From: Clostridia bacterium
Lineage (GTDB): Bacteria; Bacillota; Clostridia; Christensenellales; Aristaeellaceae
DNA length: 15,116 nt
Direction: 5' to 3'
NCBI GenBank assembly: GCA_900769875.1
Contig: CAAGII010000164.1
Coordinates: 1 to 15,116 of the forward strand
The position numbers and the translations under genes are program-made. Every line of letters begins with the position of its first letter. Position 1 is the stretch's first letter. The notes under the pieces are model-generated. The model saw only the letters and a list, made by a program, of their open reading frames with translations. It did not search any database and was not told the DNA's origin. This document shows positions 9,151 to 15,094 of this stretch, one piece after another.

Positions 9151-9972
9151 ATGAAAAAGCACTTGTCAACCATTGTTCTCGTCCTGGTGCTGCTGTGCGG
9201 CCTCGCCATCATGCTCTACCCGGTTGTCAGCGATTATGTCTCTACACGATCGCATGTGCGTCAGATCACATCCTACACCGCAGCGATCACGCAGCAGAAG
9301 GACTATTCAGCCCAATGGGAAGCGGCACGCGCATTCAACGATACGCTGAGCGGAAATGCCAATCGCTTCTACTTGACCAAAGAGCAGCGCGAGACGTACA
9401 ATCAGGCGCTTAACGTGAGCGGCACAGGCGTGATGGGCTACATCAAGATTCCGAAAATTGATGTCTCGCTGCCGGTCTACCATGGCACCAGCGATGCTGT
9501 GCTGCAGGCTGGCGTGGGGCATATCGAGGGCACATCGCTCCCCACGGGCGATGTGGGAACGCACATCGCGCTATCGGGACACCGGGGTCTGCCGTCCGCA
9601 ACCCTCTTCACCAATCTTGACAGGCTTGGCATAGGCGACGCCTTCACGCTGAAGATACTCGATCAGACGCTGACCTATGAGGTGGATCAGATACTGGTGG
9701 TGCTTCCCAATGAGATGGACGCACTGGCGATAGATCCGTCGCAGGAGTATTGCACGCTGATCACCTGCACACCCTATGGCGTCAATTCCCACCGATTGCT
9801 TGTGCGTGGTCATCGCGTAGAGGTGCGCGATCGCACCCTGCAGACTGACGCACAGCAGGTGGATAAGCTGCTGGTTGCCTTTGTGGTGGCCGTACCCTTA
9901 CTGCTTTTCATGGTGGTCTGGCTGACGACGCACCTTTGCAAAAGCAGAACAACCAAAAGAAAGGAACGGTGA
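9151..9972 (+). CDS. Class C sortase (pilus polymerase)
   Basis: This membrane transpeptidase cleaves the sorting motif between Thr and Gly and joins pilin subunits through a lysine. It has 273 residues, usual for class C. The start has AAGGAG 5 nt upstream. An N-terminal membrane helix spans about residues 7-27. Y-I-K-I-P-K-I-D-V-S-L-P-V-Y-H-G-T (97-113) and S-G-H144-R-G-L-P-S-A are class C signatures. The catalytic set is H144, C206 in T-L-I-T-C-T-P-Y-G-V-N, and R215. A second membrane helix near residues 240-262 precedes a basic tail, also a class C trait. The usual lid motif D-P-(W/F/Y) is not visible; the matching region reads N-A-N-R-F-Y-L-T. The gene lies between two pilin genes, so its substrates are very likely the operon's own surface proteins. 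Confidence 0.93.
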   Translation: MKKHLSTIVLVLVLLCGLAIMLYPVVSDYVSTRSHVRQITSYTAAITQQKDYSAQWEAARAFNDTLSGNANRFYLTKEQRETYNQALNVSGTGVMGYIKIPKIDVSLPVYHGTSDAVLQAGVGHIEGTSLPTGDVGTHIALSGHRGLPSATLFTNLDRLGIGDAFTLKILDQTLTYEVDQILVVLPNEMDALAIDPSQEYCTLITCTPYGVNSHRLLVRGHRVEVRDRTLQTDAQQVDKLLVAFVVAVPLLLFMVVWLTTHLCKSRTTKRKER

Positions 9973-9978
9973 GCGCAC

Positions 9979-10947
9979 ATGAATGGTCGATACATTCGTA
10001 TTGCTGCTCTGCTGCTCTGCATGGCGATAGCCTTGCTTGCAACAACGACCACCGCCATGGCCTATCAACCGATCGATATCACTCGTCCCGTGACGCTGAT
10101 TCTGAATGCAACACAGGATGATCCACATAACCCCGGCGTTGATATCGCGCTGCCCGGAGCGACCTTCCGTCTCTACCGCGTGGCAGATGTCGATCAGAAC
10201 GCTGTCTACACGCTTGCTCCGTCCTTCATGGACAGCGATGTCGAGCTTGACAGCATCGACGACGCCGGTGAAATGCAGCTTGTCGCCAATACGCTCAAGA
10301 CGTATATTGCTGAAAAGAATGTGGACGCAACCATGACAGCGGTCTCCGATGTGAATGGTACGCTCACCTTCAACTGCAGCAAGCCTGGTCTCTTCATTGT
10401 GCTTGGTGAGGATATGGAGGACGGCGGCTACGCCTACTTCTTCTCGCCGGTTGTGGTCGTGCTGCCGAGTATGAATGAGGATGGAAGCACCTGGAACTAT
10501 ACGCAGACCGCGGACCTGAAAATGGAGCGCGTTGAGCAGTTCATCGACATTGCCATCATCAAGTCCTGGAAGGGCGAGACGGGCACCATGGGTCGCCGCC
10601 CGAAGTCTGTGGACGTTGATTTGCTCTGTGACGGCGAGGTTGCCGCCACCGTGCAGCTGAGCCTGCAAAACAACTGGAAGCATCAGTTCACGAACCTGAG
10701 CGCTGCACACACCTGGAGCGTGCTGGAGCATATGACTTCGTCGGACTATGAACCCTCCTACAGCGAAATGAAGTACGATGGCGATGGCGGCTGGTACTTC
10801 GTGGTGACCAATACCTACAAGCAGCCCGAACCGAGCATTCCGCAGACGGGTCTACTTTGGTGGCCGATTCCGCTGCTGGTGCTTGCGGGCGTGAGCCTGT
10901 TCTTCATTGGCTGGAATATGAATAGAAGGGAAAAAAGCGAGCGATGA
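9979..10947 (+). CDS. Minor / basal pilin with IPQTG sorting signal
   Basis: This 322-residue secreted, wall-anchored protein is likely a minor subunit or the base of the pilus. The start lies 6 nt after the sortase stop, with AAAGGA inside the end of the sortase gene as ribosome site, so translation is probably coupled. A signal peptide (cut likely after A-M-A, residue 28) is followed by a pilin-like domain at about 35-175 (L-P-G-A-T-F-R-L-Y-R, G-L-F-I-V-L-G-E). A Cna-B-type domain then opens with K195-S-W and holds N-N-W-K-H-Q-F-T-N-L. IPQTG is at residues 287-291, before a Trp-rich membrane helix and the tail N-R-R-E-K-S-E-R. Ile in place of Leu makes the signal differ from those of the two other surface proteins, so it may be handled by the second sortase. 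The name basal pilin rests on size and gene order only. Confidence 0.82.
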   Translation: MNGRYIRIAALLLCMAIALLATTTTAMAYQPIDITRPVTLILNATQDDPHNPGVDIALPGATFRLYRVADVDQNAVYTLAPSFMDSDVELDSIDDAGEMQLVANTLKTYIAEKNVDATMTAVSDVNGTLTFNCSKPGLFIVLGEDMEDGGYAYFFSPVVVVLPSMNEDGSTWNYTQTADLKMERVEQFIDIAIIKSWKGETGTMGRRPKSVDVDLLCDGEVAATVQLSLQNNWKHQFTNLSAAHTWSVLEHMTSSDYEPSYSEMKYDGDGGWYFVVTNTYKQPEPSIPQTGLLWWPIPLLVLAGVSLFFIGWNMNRREKSER

Positions 10948-12827
10948 AACACCGTCGAGGTTCGTTGCTCATGCTGATAGGACTGCTGTTGCTGGCAGCA
11001 GCCCTTTGCATATGTATGAATAATCTCTACGAGGAGCAGAGCGCCGGTAAGGAATCCGAGGAGGTTCTGCTCCTGATGGATCAGCTCAATGACAGCATTC
11101 TCCAGCAGCTGGAGCAGAAGCAGGCTGAGCAGGCGCAGCAGATTCAGGTGGTTGTGCCGGATGCCAACACGCCCGTGCCTGTCAACATGTTCCCGTCAGT
11201 GGTGCACGAAGCGGAAAACCAGCCGGAACAGGAAACGCAGCTGCCGGAGCCTTCGGCAACCCCTGTCGAGACAACGGCGGCTACCAATGAACAGCCCTCG
11301 GTCACGGCTGCCAATGCAGTGCCTCTCAATGGCGATAAGCTGATTGCCGCAGCTACTGCGCCGGTGAATCATGATGCTTCCATCACGCAAGCGCCGCGAT
11401 CCACGCCGCTGCCGACCGCGTCGGCTGACAACACTGCTCATGCGGCTGCCAGTACACCGGGAACCACAGTACGAAGCGAGCATACGCCTCATCCCGTGAC
11501 GGCGATGCCATCGCAGCCGACATTCGCTGCCTCTGCGGCGACCGGCACGTCTATACCGACCGCGGTGATCCGCGAAACCCTGATGCCGGTTATCACCAAC
11601 GCGGCGACTCCCGCAACCACTGTCACCATTCGTTACAGCCCGCTGCCAACGAATACAAAGACGCTAGGCGCTGCAACAGCTGCCCAAACAGCAACGCCTG
11701 CACCCAGCCAACCGTTCAGTACCGTGAGCCGGACGCCGACTGCGACAGCGATTCCGCCTTACGTGGAGGAAGAGGAGGACACAGAGACTGCGACAGCAAT
11801 TTCGCGCGGTACAGCGACGCCACGCATAACGCCATCGAGTACACCGCGCGTTCCGGCATCCGCAGTCACTGATTCTCCGGTGGAATCGACCGCGACCGCT
11901 TCCGCCACTGCAGTTCCTGTGCAGAGCCTGCGACCGCAACTCACCGCGACACCCACAAGGAAGCCGACTGCGACCAGCGTACCGACATATGCACAAACCA
12001 ATCCTCCGGAGATACTGAGAACGCCATCGGTCACTGCCGCTGGAAAGGCAACGGCTACCCCTGCAGAGCGAGCGACTGCCATACCATCGATGGCAAGAAC
12101 GAACAGCCCCAAGCCAATCGCGACAGCAACACCGAAAGCTACGTCAACGGCTGCGTCGAAGGTAACACCGACGGCTACACCGAAGGTAACACCGATGGCC
12201 ACGCCGACAGTAACACCAACTCCTATACCGACACCTACACCGACAGTAACGCCAACACCTATACCAACACCTACACCGACAGCAACGCCAACAGTTACAC
12301 CGACACCTGCACCGACAGCAACGCCAACCGTTACACCGAAACCTACGCCGACAGCAACACCAACGGCGACACCGACCATCACACCGCGACCGACCTCCAC
12401 CTTGCCGGACTACGTCAAGTATCCGGATATGGAGATCCCGGAGGTTGTCATTGGGAAATATGCATACATTGGCAAGCTGTCCATCCCGTCTATCGGCATC
12501 TCGCTGCCGGTGATGAGCGACTGGTCGTATGTCAAGCTCAACGTTGCGCCGTGCCGGTATTCAGGTACGCCATACAGGGATAACTTCATTATCATGGGGC
12601 ACAACTATGCTACCCACTTTGCCAACCTGAAGAACCTTGTCCCGGGCGATCGTGTGTCGTTTACCGACATGACCGGCAATGTGTTTGAATATGTGGTGGA
12701 TGTGGTGGAGAAGATTGACTCGGAGAATGCAAACGGCATGATGAGCTCCGGCTATCCATTGTCCCTGTTCACCTGCAACCTGTACAGCACAGCGCGTGTG
12801 ACCGTGCGTTGCAGGCGTGCGGAATAA
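10944..12827 (+). CDS. Sortase with long Thr/Pro/Ala-rich stalk (class B/D-like domain)
   Basis: This is a 627-residue membrane protein with a C-terminal sortase domain. The ATG overlaps the previous TGA as ATGA, giving tight coupling. Residues 7-24 are a membrane helix and 29-68 a charged, Gln-rich and possibly coiled segment. About 70-490 is low complexity, rich in Thr, Pro and Ala; residues 393-487 are almost pure Thr-Pro with Ala and Val. The catalytic domain (about 505-627) has Y-I-G-K-L-S-I-P-S-I-G-I-S-L-P-V, M-G-H553-N-Y-A-T-H-F-A-N-L and L-F-T-C611-N-L-Y-S-T-A-R618-V-T-V-R-C. His, Cys and Arg are all present, so it should be active. The pattern differs from class C and is closer to class B/D sortases. 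It may anchor the finished pilus or the IPQTG protein to peptidoglycan. The stalk is far longer than in usual sortases and may be glycosylated or span the wall; that part is inference. Confidence 0.85.
   Translation: MKHRRGSLLMLIGLLLLAAALCICMNNLYEEQSAGKESEEVLLLMDQLNDSILQQLEQKQAEQAQQIQVVVPDANTPVPVNMFPSVVHEAENQPEQETQLPEPSATPVETTAATNEQPSVTAANAVPLNGDKLIAAATAPVNHDASITQAPRSTPLPTASADNTAHAAASTPGTTVRSEHTPHPVTAMPSQPTFAASAATGTSIPTAVIRETLMPVITNAATPATTVTIRYSPLPTNTKTLGAATAAQTATPAPSQPFSTVSRTPTATAIPPYVEEEEDTETATAISRGTATPRITPSSTPRVPASAVTDSPVESTATASATAVPVQSLRPQLTATPTRKPTATSVPTYAQTNPPEILRTPSVTAAGKATATPAERATAIPSMARTNSPKPIATATPKATSTAASKVTPTATPKVTPMATPTVTPTPIPTPTPTVTPTPIPTPTPTATPTVTPTPAPTATPTVTPKPTPTATPTATPTITPRPTSTLPDYVKYPDMEIPEVVIGKYAYIGKLSIPSIGISLPVMSDWSYVKLNVAPCRYSGTPYRDNFIIMGHNYATHFANLKNLVPGDRVSFTDMTGNVFEYVVDVVEKIDSENANGMMSSGYPLSLFTCNLYSTARVTVRCRRAE
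12120..12405 (+). repeat. Thr-Pro low-complexity repeat in the sortase stalk
   Basis: The DNA is built from short imperfect ACACC/ACGCC units with roughly six-base spacing, coding for T-P-T, T-V-T-P and T-A-T-P runs (residues about 393-487). Third positions vary, so it is not a perfect microsatellite, but repeats of this kind often change length between strains and may be misassembled from short reads. The antisense strand is open for 213 codons here only because of the repeat. Confidence 0.85.
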
Positions 12828-12835
12828 ACAAAAAT

Positions 12836-12871
12836 ACCGACGGCGGTTTGTTTGTGACTGCCGTCGGTTTT
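12836..12871 (+). terminator. Intrinsic terminator, probably bidirectional
   Basis: ACCGACGGC (12836-12844) pairs with GCCGTCGGT (12860-12868); the stem extends inward by a G-U and a G-C pair around an 11-nt loop. On the plus strand it is followed by a short T-run (TTTTC). On the minus strand the stem is followed by TATTTTTGTTT. It starts 9 nt after the stalked sortase stop and lies just past the end of the convergent arsR gene, so it probably ends both transcripts. Confidence 0.85.
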
Positions 12872-12878
12872 CGTATGA

Positions 12879-13253
12879 TTATTCTTCCTGAATGTGCTCG
12901 GTACCCTGACGCAAAAGCGTGGCCACATGATCGTCCGCCAATGAGTAGAAAACGGTCTTGCCCTCGCGCCTGCAGGTGATCAGGTGCGCCTGCTTGAGTA
13001 TGCGAAGCTGATGGCTGACAGCGGACTGCGTCATGCCAAGCAGCCGCGCGATATCACAGACGCAGACCTCGCTCTCAAACAAGGCATACAGGATGCGGAT
13101 GCGCGTGCTGTCGCCAAAGACCTTGAACAGCTCTGACAGACGCAGCAGCGTATCGTCATCGGGCAGCATCGAACGAACCTGAGCCACCTTGTCCTCATGC
13201 ACATGGAGAAAGCCGCATACATCCAACTGCTCATTGCGTTCCAGCACGCCCAT
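12879..13253 (-). CDS. ArsR/SmtB-family metal-sensing repressor
   Basis: This winged-helix repressor should leave DNA when it binds a metal such as Zn(II) or Cd(II). It has 124 residues, normal for the family. The start at 13253 is chosen because GGGAGG precedes it by 7 nt and the SmtB-like N-terminus begins there; a longer reading to 13376 adds unrelated sequence upstream of the promoter. C13-G-F-L-H-V-H19 and E62-V-C64-V-C66-D form a possible alpha3N metal site. D107-x-H109 and H120-x-x-E123 match the spacing of the SmtB alpha5 zinc site. The recognition helix is M-T-Q-S-A-V-S-H-Q-L-R-I-L, followed by the wing R-R-E-G-K-T-V-F-Y-S-L. No metal transporter gene lies in the window, so its targets besides itself are unclear. 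Confidence 0.92.
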   Translation of the reverse strand: MGVLERNEQLDVCGFLHVHEDKVAQVRSMLPDDDTLLRLSELFKVFGDSTRIRILYALFESEVCVCDIARLLGMTQSAVSHQLRILKQAHLITCRREGKTVFYSLADDHVATLLRQGTEHIQEE

Positions 13254-13281
13254 CACATCGCCTCCCTGTCTGTCTTTCTGC

Positions 13282-13311
13282 ATTATAGCAGTATTACGGG
13301 CAAAATGCAAA
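13282..13311 (-). promoter_or_regulatory. Promoter of the arsR-type gene
   Basis: On the minus strand a perfect TATAAT (plus 13282-13287) lies 28 nt upstream of the arsR start codon. A poor -35 (TTTGCA, plus 13306-13311) is 18 nt further upstream. A -10 this good with a weak -35 often means a regulated promoter, and the -35 overlaps the palindrome at 13301-13318. Confidence 0.6.
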
Positions 13312-13318
13312 CATTTTG
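13301..13318. promoter_or_regulatory. Candidate operator palindrome in the divergent region
   Basis: CAAAATG (13301-13307), a 4-nt spacer CAAA, and CATTTTG (13312-13318) form a perfect inverted repeat. It covers the weak -35 of the arsR promoter and lies upstream of the divergent small-membrane-protein/spoVM pair. A dimeric ArsR-type repressor would bind such a site. It does not clearly match the classic SmtB/CzrA consensus, so the link to this repressor rests on position and symmetry. Confidence 0.5.
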
Positions 13319-13353
13319 ACGCGCGCCTTTCCTGAAAAACAATGCGGGAGGTA

Positions 13354-13381
13354 TCACAATTCTGCGCATGGCGCATACAAT
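13354..13381 (+). promoter_or_regulatory. Sigma-E-like sporulation promoter
   Basis: CATACAAT (13374-13381) matches the Bacillus/Clostridium sigma-E -10 consensus CATACAnT completely. TCACAAT (13354-13360) matches 5 of 7 bases of the -35 consensus KMATATT, with a 13-nt spacer. Transcription would begin near 13388, just ahead of the ribosome site of the small membrane protein gene. Mother-cell sigma-E control fits the SpoVM-like ORF downstream. The sigma assignment is by motif only. Confidence 0.5.
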
Positions 13382-13404
13382 TAGTAGGGAAACGGGGGAT
13401 GAAT

Positions 13405-13614
13405 ATGCGGTACGGATGGCAGGATCATCAGCCATGCGGAGGGCGTTACCATCAGCCGCAGCCATGGGTACTGGTGCTGTCGGTCGTTATGATTGCTGTG
13501 GGACTCATCCTGCTGATGCTGTGCATTCCCGGCTGGGCGTGGACGGTGCTGCTCGGGGTGTCGCTGGTGGTTGTGGGGTGCTTGCTGCTGTGGGTCATCA
13601 GAAATGGGAGGTGA
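13405..13614 (+). CDS. Small two-helix membrane protein, possibly sporulation-linked
   Basis: This is a 69-residue protein of unknown function. The N-terminus is polar and aromatic (M-R-Y-G-W-Q-D-H-Q-P-C-G-G). Two hydrophobic helices follow, V-L-V-L-S-V-V-M-I-A-V-G-L-I-L-L-M-L and W-T-V-L-L-G-V-S-L-V-V-V-G-C-L-L-L-W, joined by C-I-P-G-W-A. The tail is short and basic. The ATG at 13405 has GGGGG with a 6-nt spacer; the in-frame ATG at 13399 (71 residues) is possible but would abut that G-run. The TGA stop lies inside the GGAGGTGA ribosome site of the next small ORF, so the two are probably translated together. It resembles small uncharacterised membrane proteins I associate with Clostridia, but I cannot name a family. 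Confidence 0.65.
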   Translation: MRYGWQDHQPCGGRYHQPQPWVLVLSVVMIAVGLILLMLCIPGWAWTVLLGVSLVVVGCLLLWVIRNGR

Positions 13615-13618
13615 CAGG

Positions 13619-13702
13619 ATGGGTATGCACATGGTTTGCGTCAAAATGCCAAAACCTTTTGGAAGGATCCTTCGCTTGTTCAGGGAAAGACGCAGGGCAT
13701 AG
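13619..13702 (+). CDS. spoVM: SpoVM-like sporulation peptide (27 aa)
   Basis: This very short ORF has an excellent ribosome site: GGAGGTGA with GGAGG 7 nt before the ATG. The product has 27 residues and is an amphipathic, basic peptide with the core V-K-M-P-K-P-F-G-R-I-L-R-L-F. Bacillus subtilis SpoVM (26 residues) has I-K-L-P-K-F-L-G-G-I-V-R at the matching place; K, P, K, G, I and R are kept. If translation starts at the second ATG (13625) the first proline is residue 9, as in SpoVM, where Pro9 is important for sensing membrane curvature. SpoVM marks the forespore surface and anchors the coat ATPase SpoIVA. The sigma-E-like promoter upstream agrees with this. The tail R-E-R-R-R-A is more basic than in B. 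subtilis. Such a short match could still be chance. Confidence 0.62.
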   Translation: MGMHMVCVKMPKPFGRILRLFRERRRA

Positions 13703-13748
13703 CCGGTGCCACGCGCTTAAGAAAATTGCGTTGGAAGCCGGGAAGTGT

Positions 13749-13777
13749 TTGACTTTTCCCTGCAAAGCTGATACAAT
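13749..13777 (+). promoter_or_regulatory. Sigma-A-type promoter of the hisS leader
   Basis: TTGACT (13749-13754) and TACAAT (13772-13777) are separated by exactly 17 nt and each differs from consensus by one base. The expected start near 13784 lies a few bases before the T-box stem I, so the whole leader would be transcribed. Confidence 0.85.
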
Positions 13778-13783
13778 ACACGA

Positions 13784-14015
13784 TGTAACCGGCGAAGATG
13801 GGAAGAGCGCGCAGGCAGCGTCACACAGAGAGGGAGCCATTGGCTGAAAGCTCCCGGCGAGCGTCTGGGCGGAGACACCCCGGAGCTTTTTCGCGAAAGC
13901 GGAACGTATCCCTTACGTTACCGAGGGAAAGAGACGGACACATGTTCGTGAAGCAGGGTGGCACCGCGGAATCTGGGATTTCGCCCCATGCAGGTTATTG
14001 CTGTATGGGGTTTTT
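13784..14015 (+). promoter_or_regulatory. T-box riboswitch leader controlling hisS (Asp-type specifier GAC)
   Basis: This leader senses uncharged tRNA and lets transcription continue when the tRNA lacks its amino acid. Stem I opens with GCGAAGATGGGAAGAG near 13792 and closes at TTCGC (13890-13894). It includes the AGAGAG stretch and a G-G-C-T-G-A-A-A-G apical segment. In the specifier loop, GAC (13874-13876) is followed by A and then CCC, the usual codon-A-CC layout; CAC (13876-13878) overlaps it. Two hairpins follow, AACGTA/TACGTT (13903-13919) and ACGGACA/TGTTCGT (13934-13949). The conserved T-box AGGGTGGCACCGCGG lies at 13955-13969. GGG 13956-13958 and GCG 13966-13968 can pair with CGCCCC at 13982-13987 to form the antiterminator. 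The TGGC element fits a tRNA with G73. The 71 nt between 14016 and the hisS start hold only the ribosome site AGGAGG (14073-14078). Confidence 0.92.
13984..14015 (+). terminator. T-box-controlled intrinsic terminator
   Basis: CCCCATGCAG (13984-13993) pairs with CTGTATGGGG (14001-14010), with one G-U pair, a 7-nt loop and TTTTT after it. Its CCCC strand is the same segment that pairs with the T-box in the antiterminator, so the two structures exclude each other. No separate terminator is seen after the SpoVM-like ORF, so transcripts from the sporulation promoter probably also run into this element. Confidence 0.92.
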
Positions 14016-14086
14016 CTGTATCCATGTTCCCTGATGGATCGCCCCCCGTGCGTTCTGCTTGACGACAAGAATAGGAGGATTCCTGA

Positions 14087-15094
14087 ATGCTGACTCAGGC
14101 ACCAAGAGGCACTCGTGACGTGCTGCCGGCGCAGAGCTATCGCTGGCAGTATGTGGAAGCCAAAATGCGCAAGGCTGCGGCGGAAGCCGGCTATCGTGAG
14201 GTTCGCACACCCGTGTTTGAACATACCGAGCTGTTCCTGCGCGGCGTAGGCGACACCACGGATATTGTGCAGAAGGAAATGTACACCTTCAAGGACAAGG
14301 GTGACCGTTCCATTACCCTCAAGCCCGAGGGAACCGCGGGCGCGGTGCGCAGCTTTGTGGAGAACGGCATGTTCAACGATCCGCTGCCCTGCAAGATGTA
14401 CTATCTCAACGCGCCGATCTTCCGGTATGAGGCGCCTCAGAACGGCCGTCTGCGCGAGCATCACCAGTTTGGCCTTGAGTGCTTCGGCGCCGCTGATGCA
14501 TCGGTGGACGCGGAATTGATCCTACTGGCGAACAAGCTGCTCAGCGAGCTGGGTGTGAAGAATCTGTCGGTCAATATCAATTCCATCGGCTGTCCGAAGT
14601 GCCGCCCTGTGTATCACAGAATGCTGAAGGAATACCTCGGCGAGCGTATCGGCTGCATGTGCGAGACCTGCCAGAGCCGCTTTGAGCGCAATCCGCTCCG
14701 CGTGCTGGACTGCAAGGAAAAGAAGTGTCAGGAACAGGTCAAGGACGCGCCGAGTATGCTTGATGTGCTCTGCGATGAGTGCAAGGTGCATTTCGCGCAG
14801 CTCCAGGCCTGCCTGAGCGCAAGCGGCATGCCTTACCGGATTGACGCGCGCATTGTTCGTGGTCTGGATTACTACACCAAGACCGTGTTTGAGCTGATTA
14901 CAACCACGAAGGATGGCAACCTGACCGTGTGCGGCGGCGGGCGGTACGATCACCTGGTGGAGGAGATCGGCGGGCCGAGTATGCACGGAGTCGGCTTTGG
15001 CATGGGCATTGAGCGCGTGCTGATGCTGCTGGACAGCGAGGGCGTGGAGATTCCCAGGCCCAACCAGTACGACGTGTTCGTCACCTACATGGGC
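14087..15094 (+). CDS. hisS: Histidyl-tRNA synthetase (3' partial)
   Basis: This class II synthetase charges tRNA-His using ATP. The ATG at 14087 has AGGAGG 8 nt before it. 336 genomic residues are present out of the roughly 420 usual, so most of the anticodon-binding domain is missing. The N-terminus reads A-P-R-G-T-R-D-V-L-P. Class II motif 2 is F-R-Y-E-A-P-Q-N-G-R-L-R-E-H-H-Q-F-G-L-E. R-G-L-D-Y-Y-T-K-T-V-F-E and G-G-G-R-Y-D are histidine-binding signatures. Motif 3 is G-V-G-F-G-M-G-I-E-R-V. The insertion domain is rich in cysteine (C-P-K-C, C-M-C-E-T-C, C-K-E-K-K-C, C-D-E-C). The frame continues into adapter sequence after residue 336, giving a false tail R-S-E-E-H-T-S that should be removed. 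Confidence 0.97.

Noticed and set aside
7594..9162. 522-codon minus-strand open frame over the pilin gene
   Set aside because: Antisense shadow of a clear pilin gene; its product is a composition-biased His/Val/Gly-rich sequence with no family signature.
11759..12400. 213-codon minus-strand frame coding for V-G-V-A-V-G repeats
   Set aside because: It is the reverse reading of the Thr-Pro repeat of the stalked sortase; the repetitive look comes from the DNA repeat, not from an elastin-like protein.
12120..12405. Possible CRISPR-like or tandem-repeat array
   Set aside because: The units are about six bases, imperfect and in frame as Thr-Pro codons; there are no spacers of constant length.
13254..13376. 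Longer start for the ArsR-type gene at 13376
   Set aside because: The extra 41 residues are unlike the family and would place the TATAAT promoter and palindrome inside the coding region; 13253 has a good ribosome site.
13649..13673. Overlapping palindromes CCAAAACCTTTTGG and GAAGGATCCTTC
   Set aside because: They lie inside the SpoVM-like coding region and can be explained by its codons; no U-tract follows and no known operator matches, so I do not call a regulatory site.
13368..13847. 159-codon plus-strand frame across the small membrane protein, the SpoVM-like ORF and the T-box leader
   Set aside because: It overlaps better-supported small genes, the promoter and the T-box, and its protein shows no domain or secretion signal.
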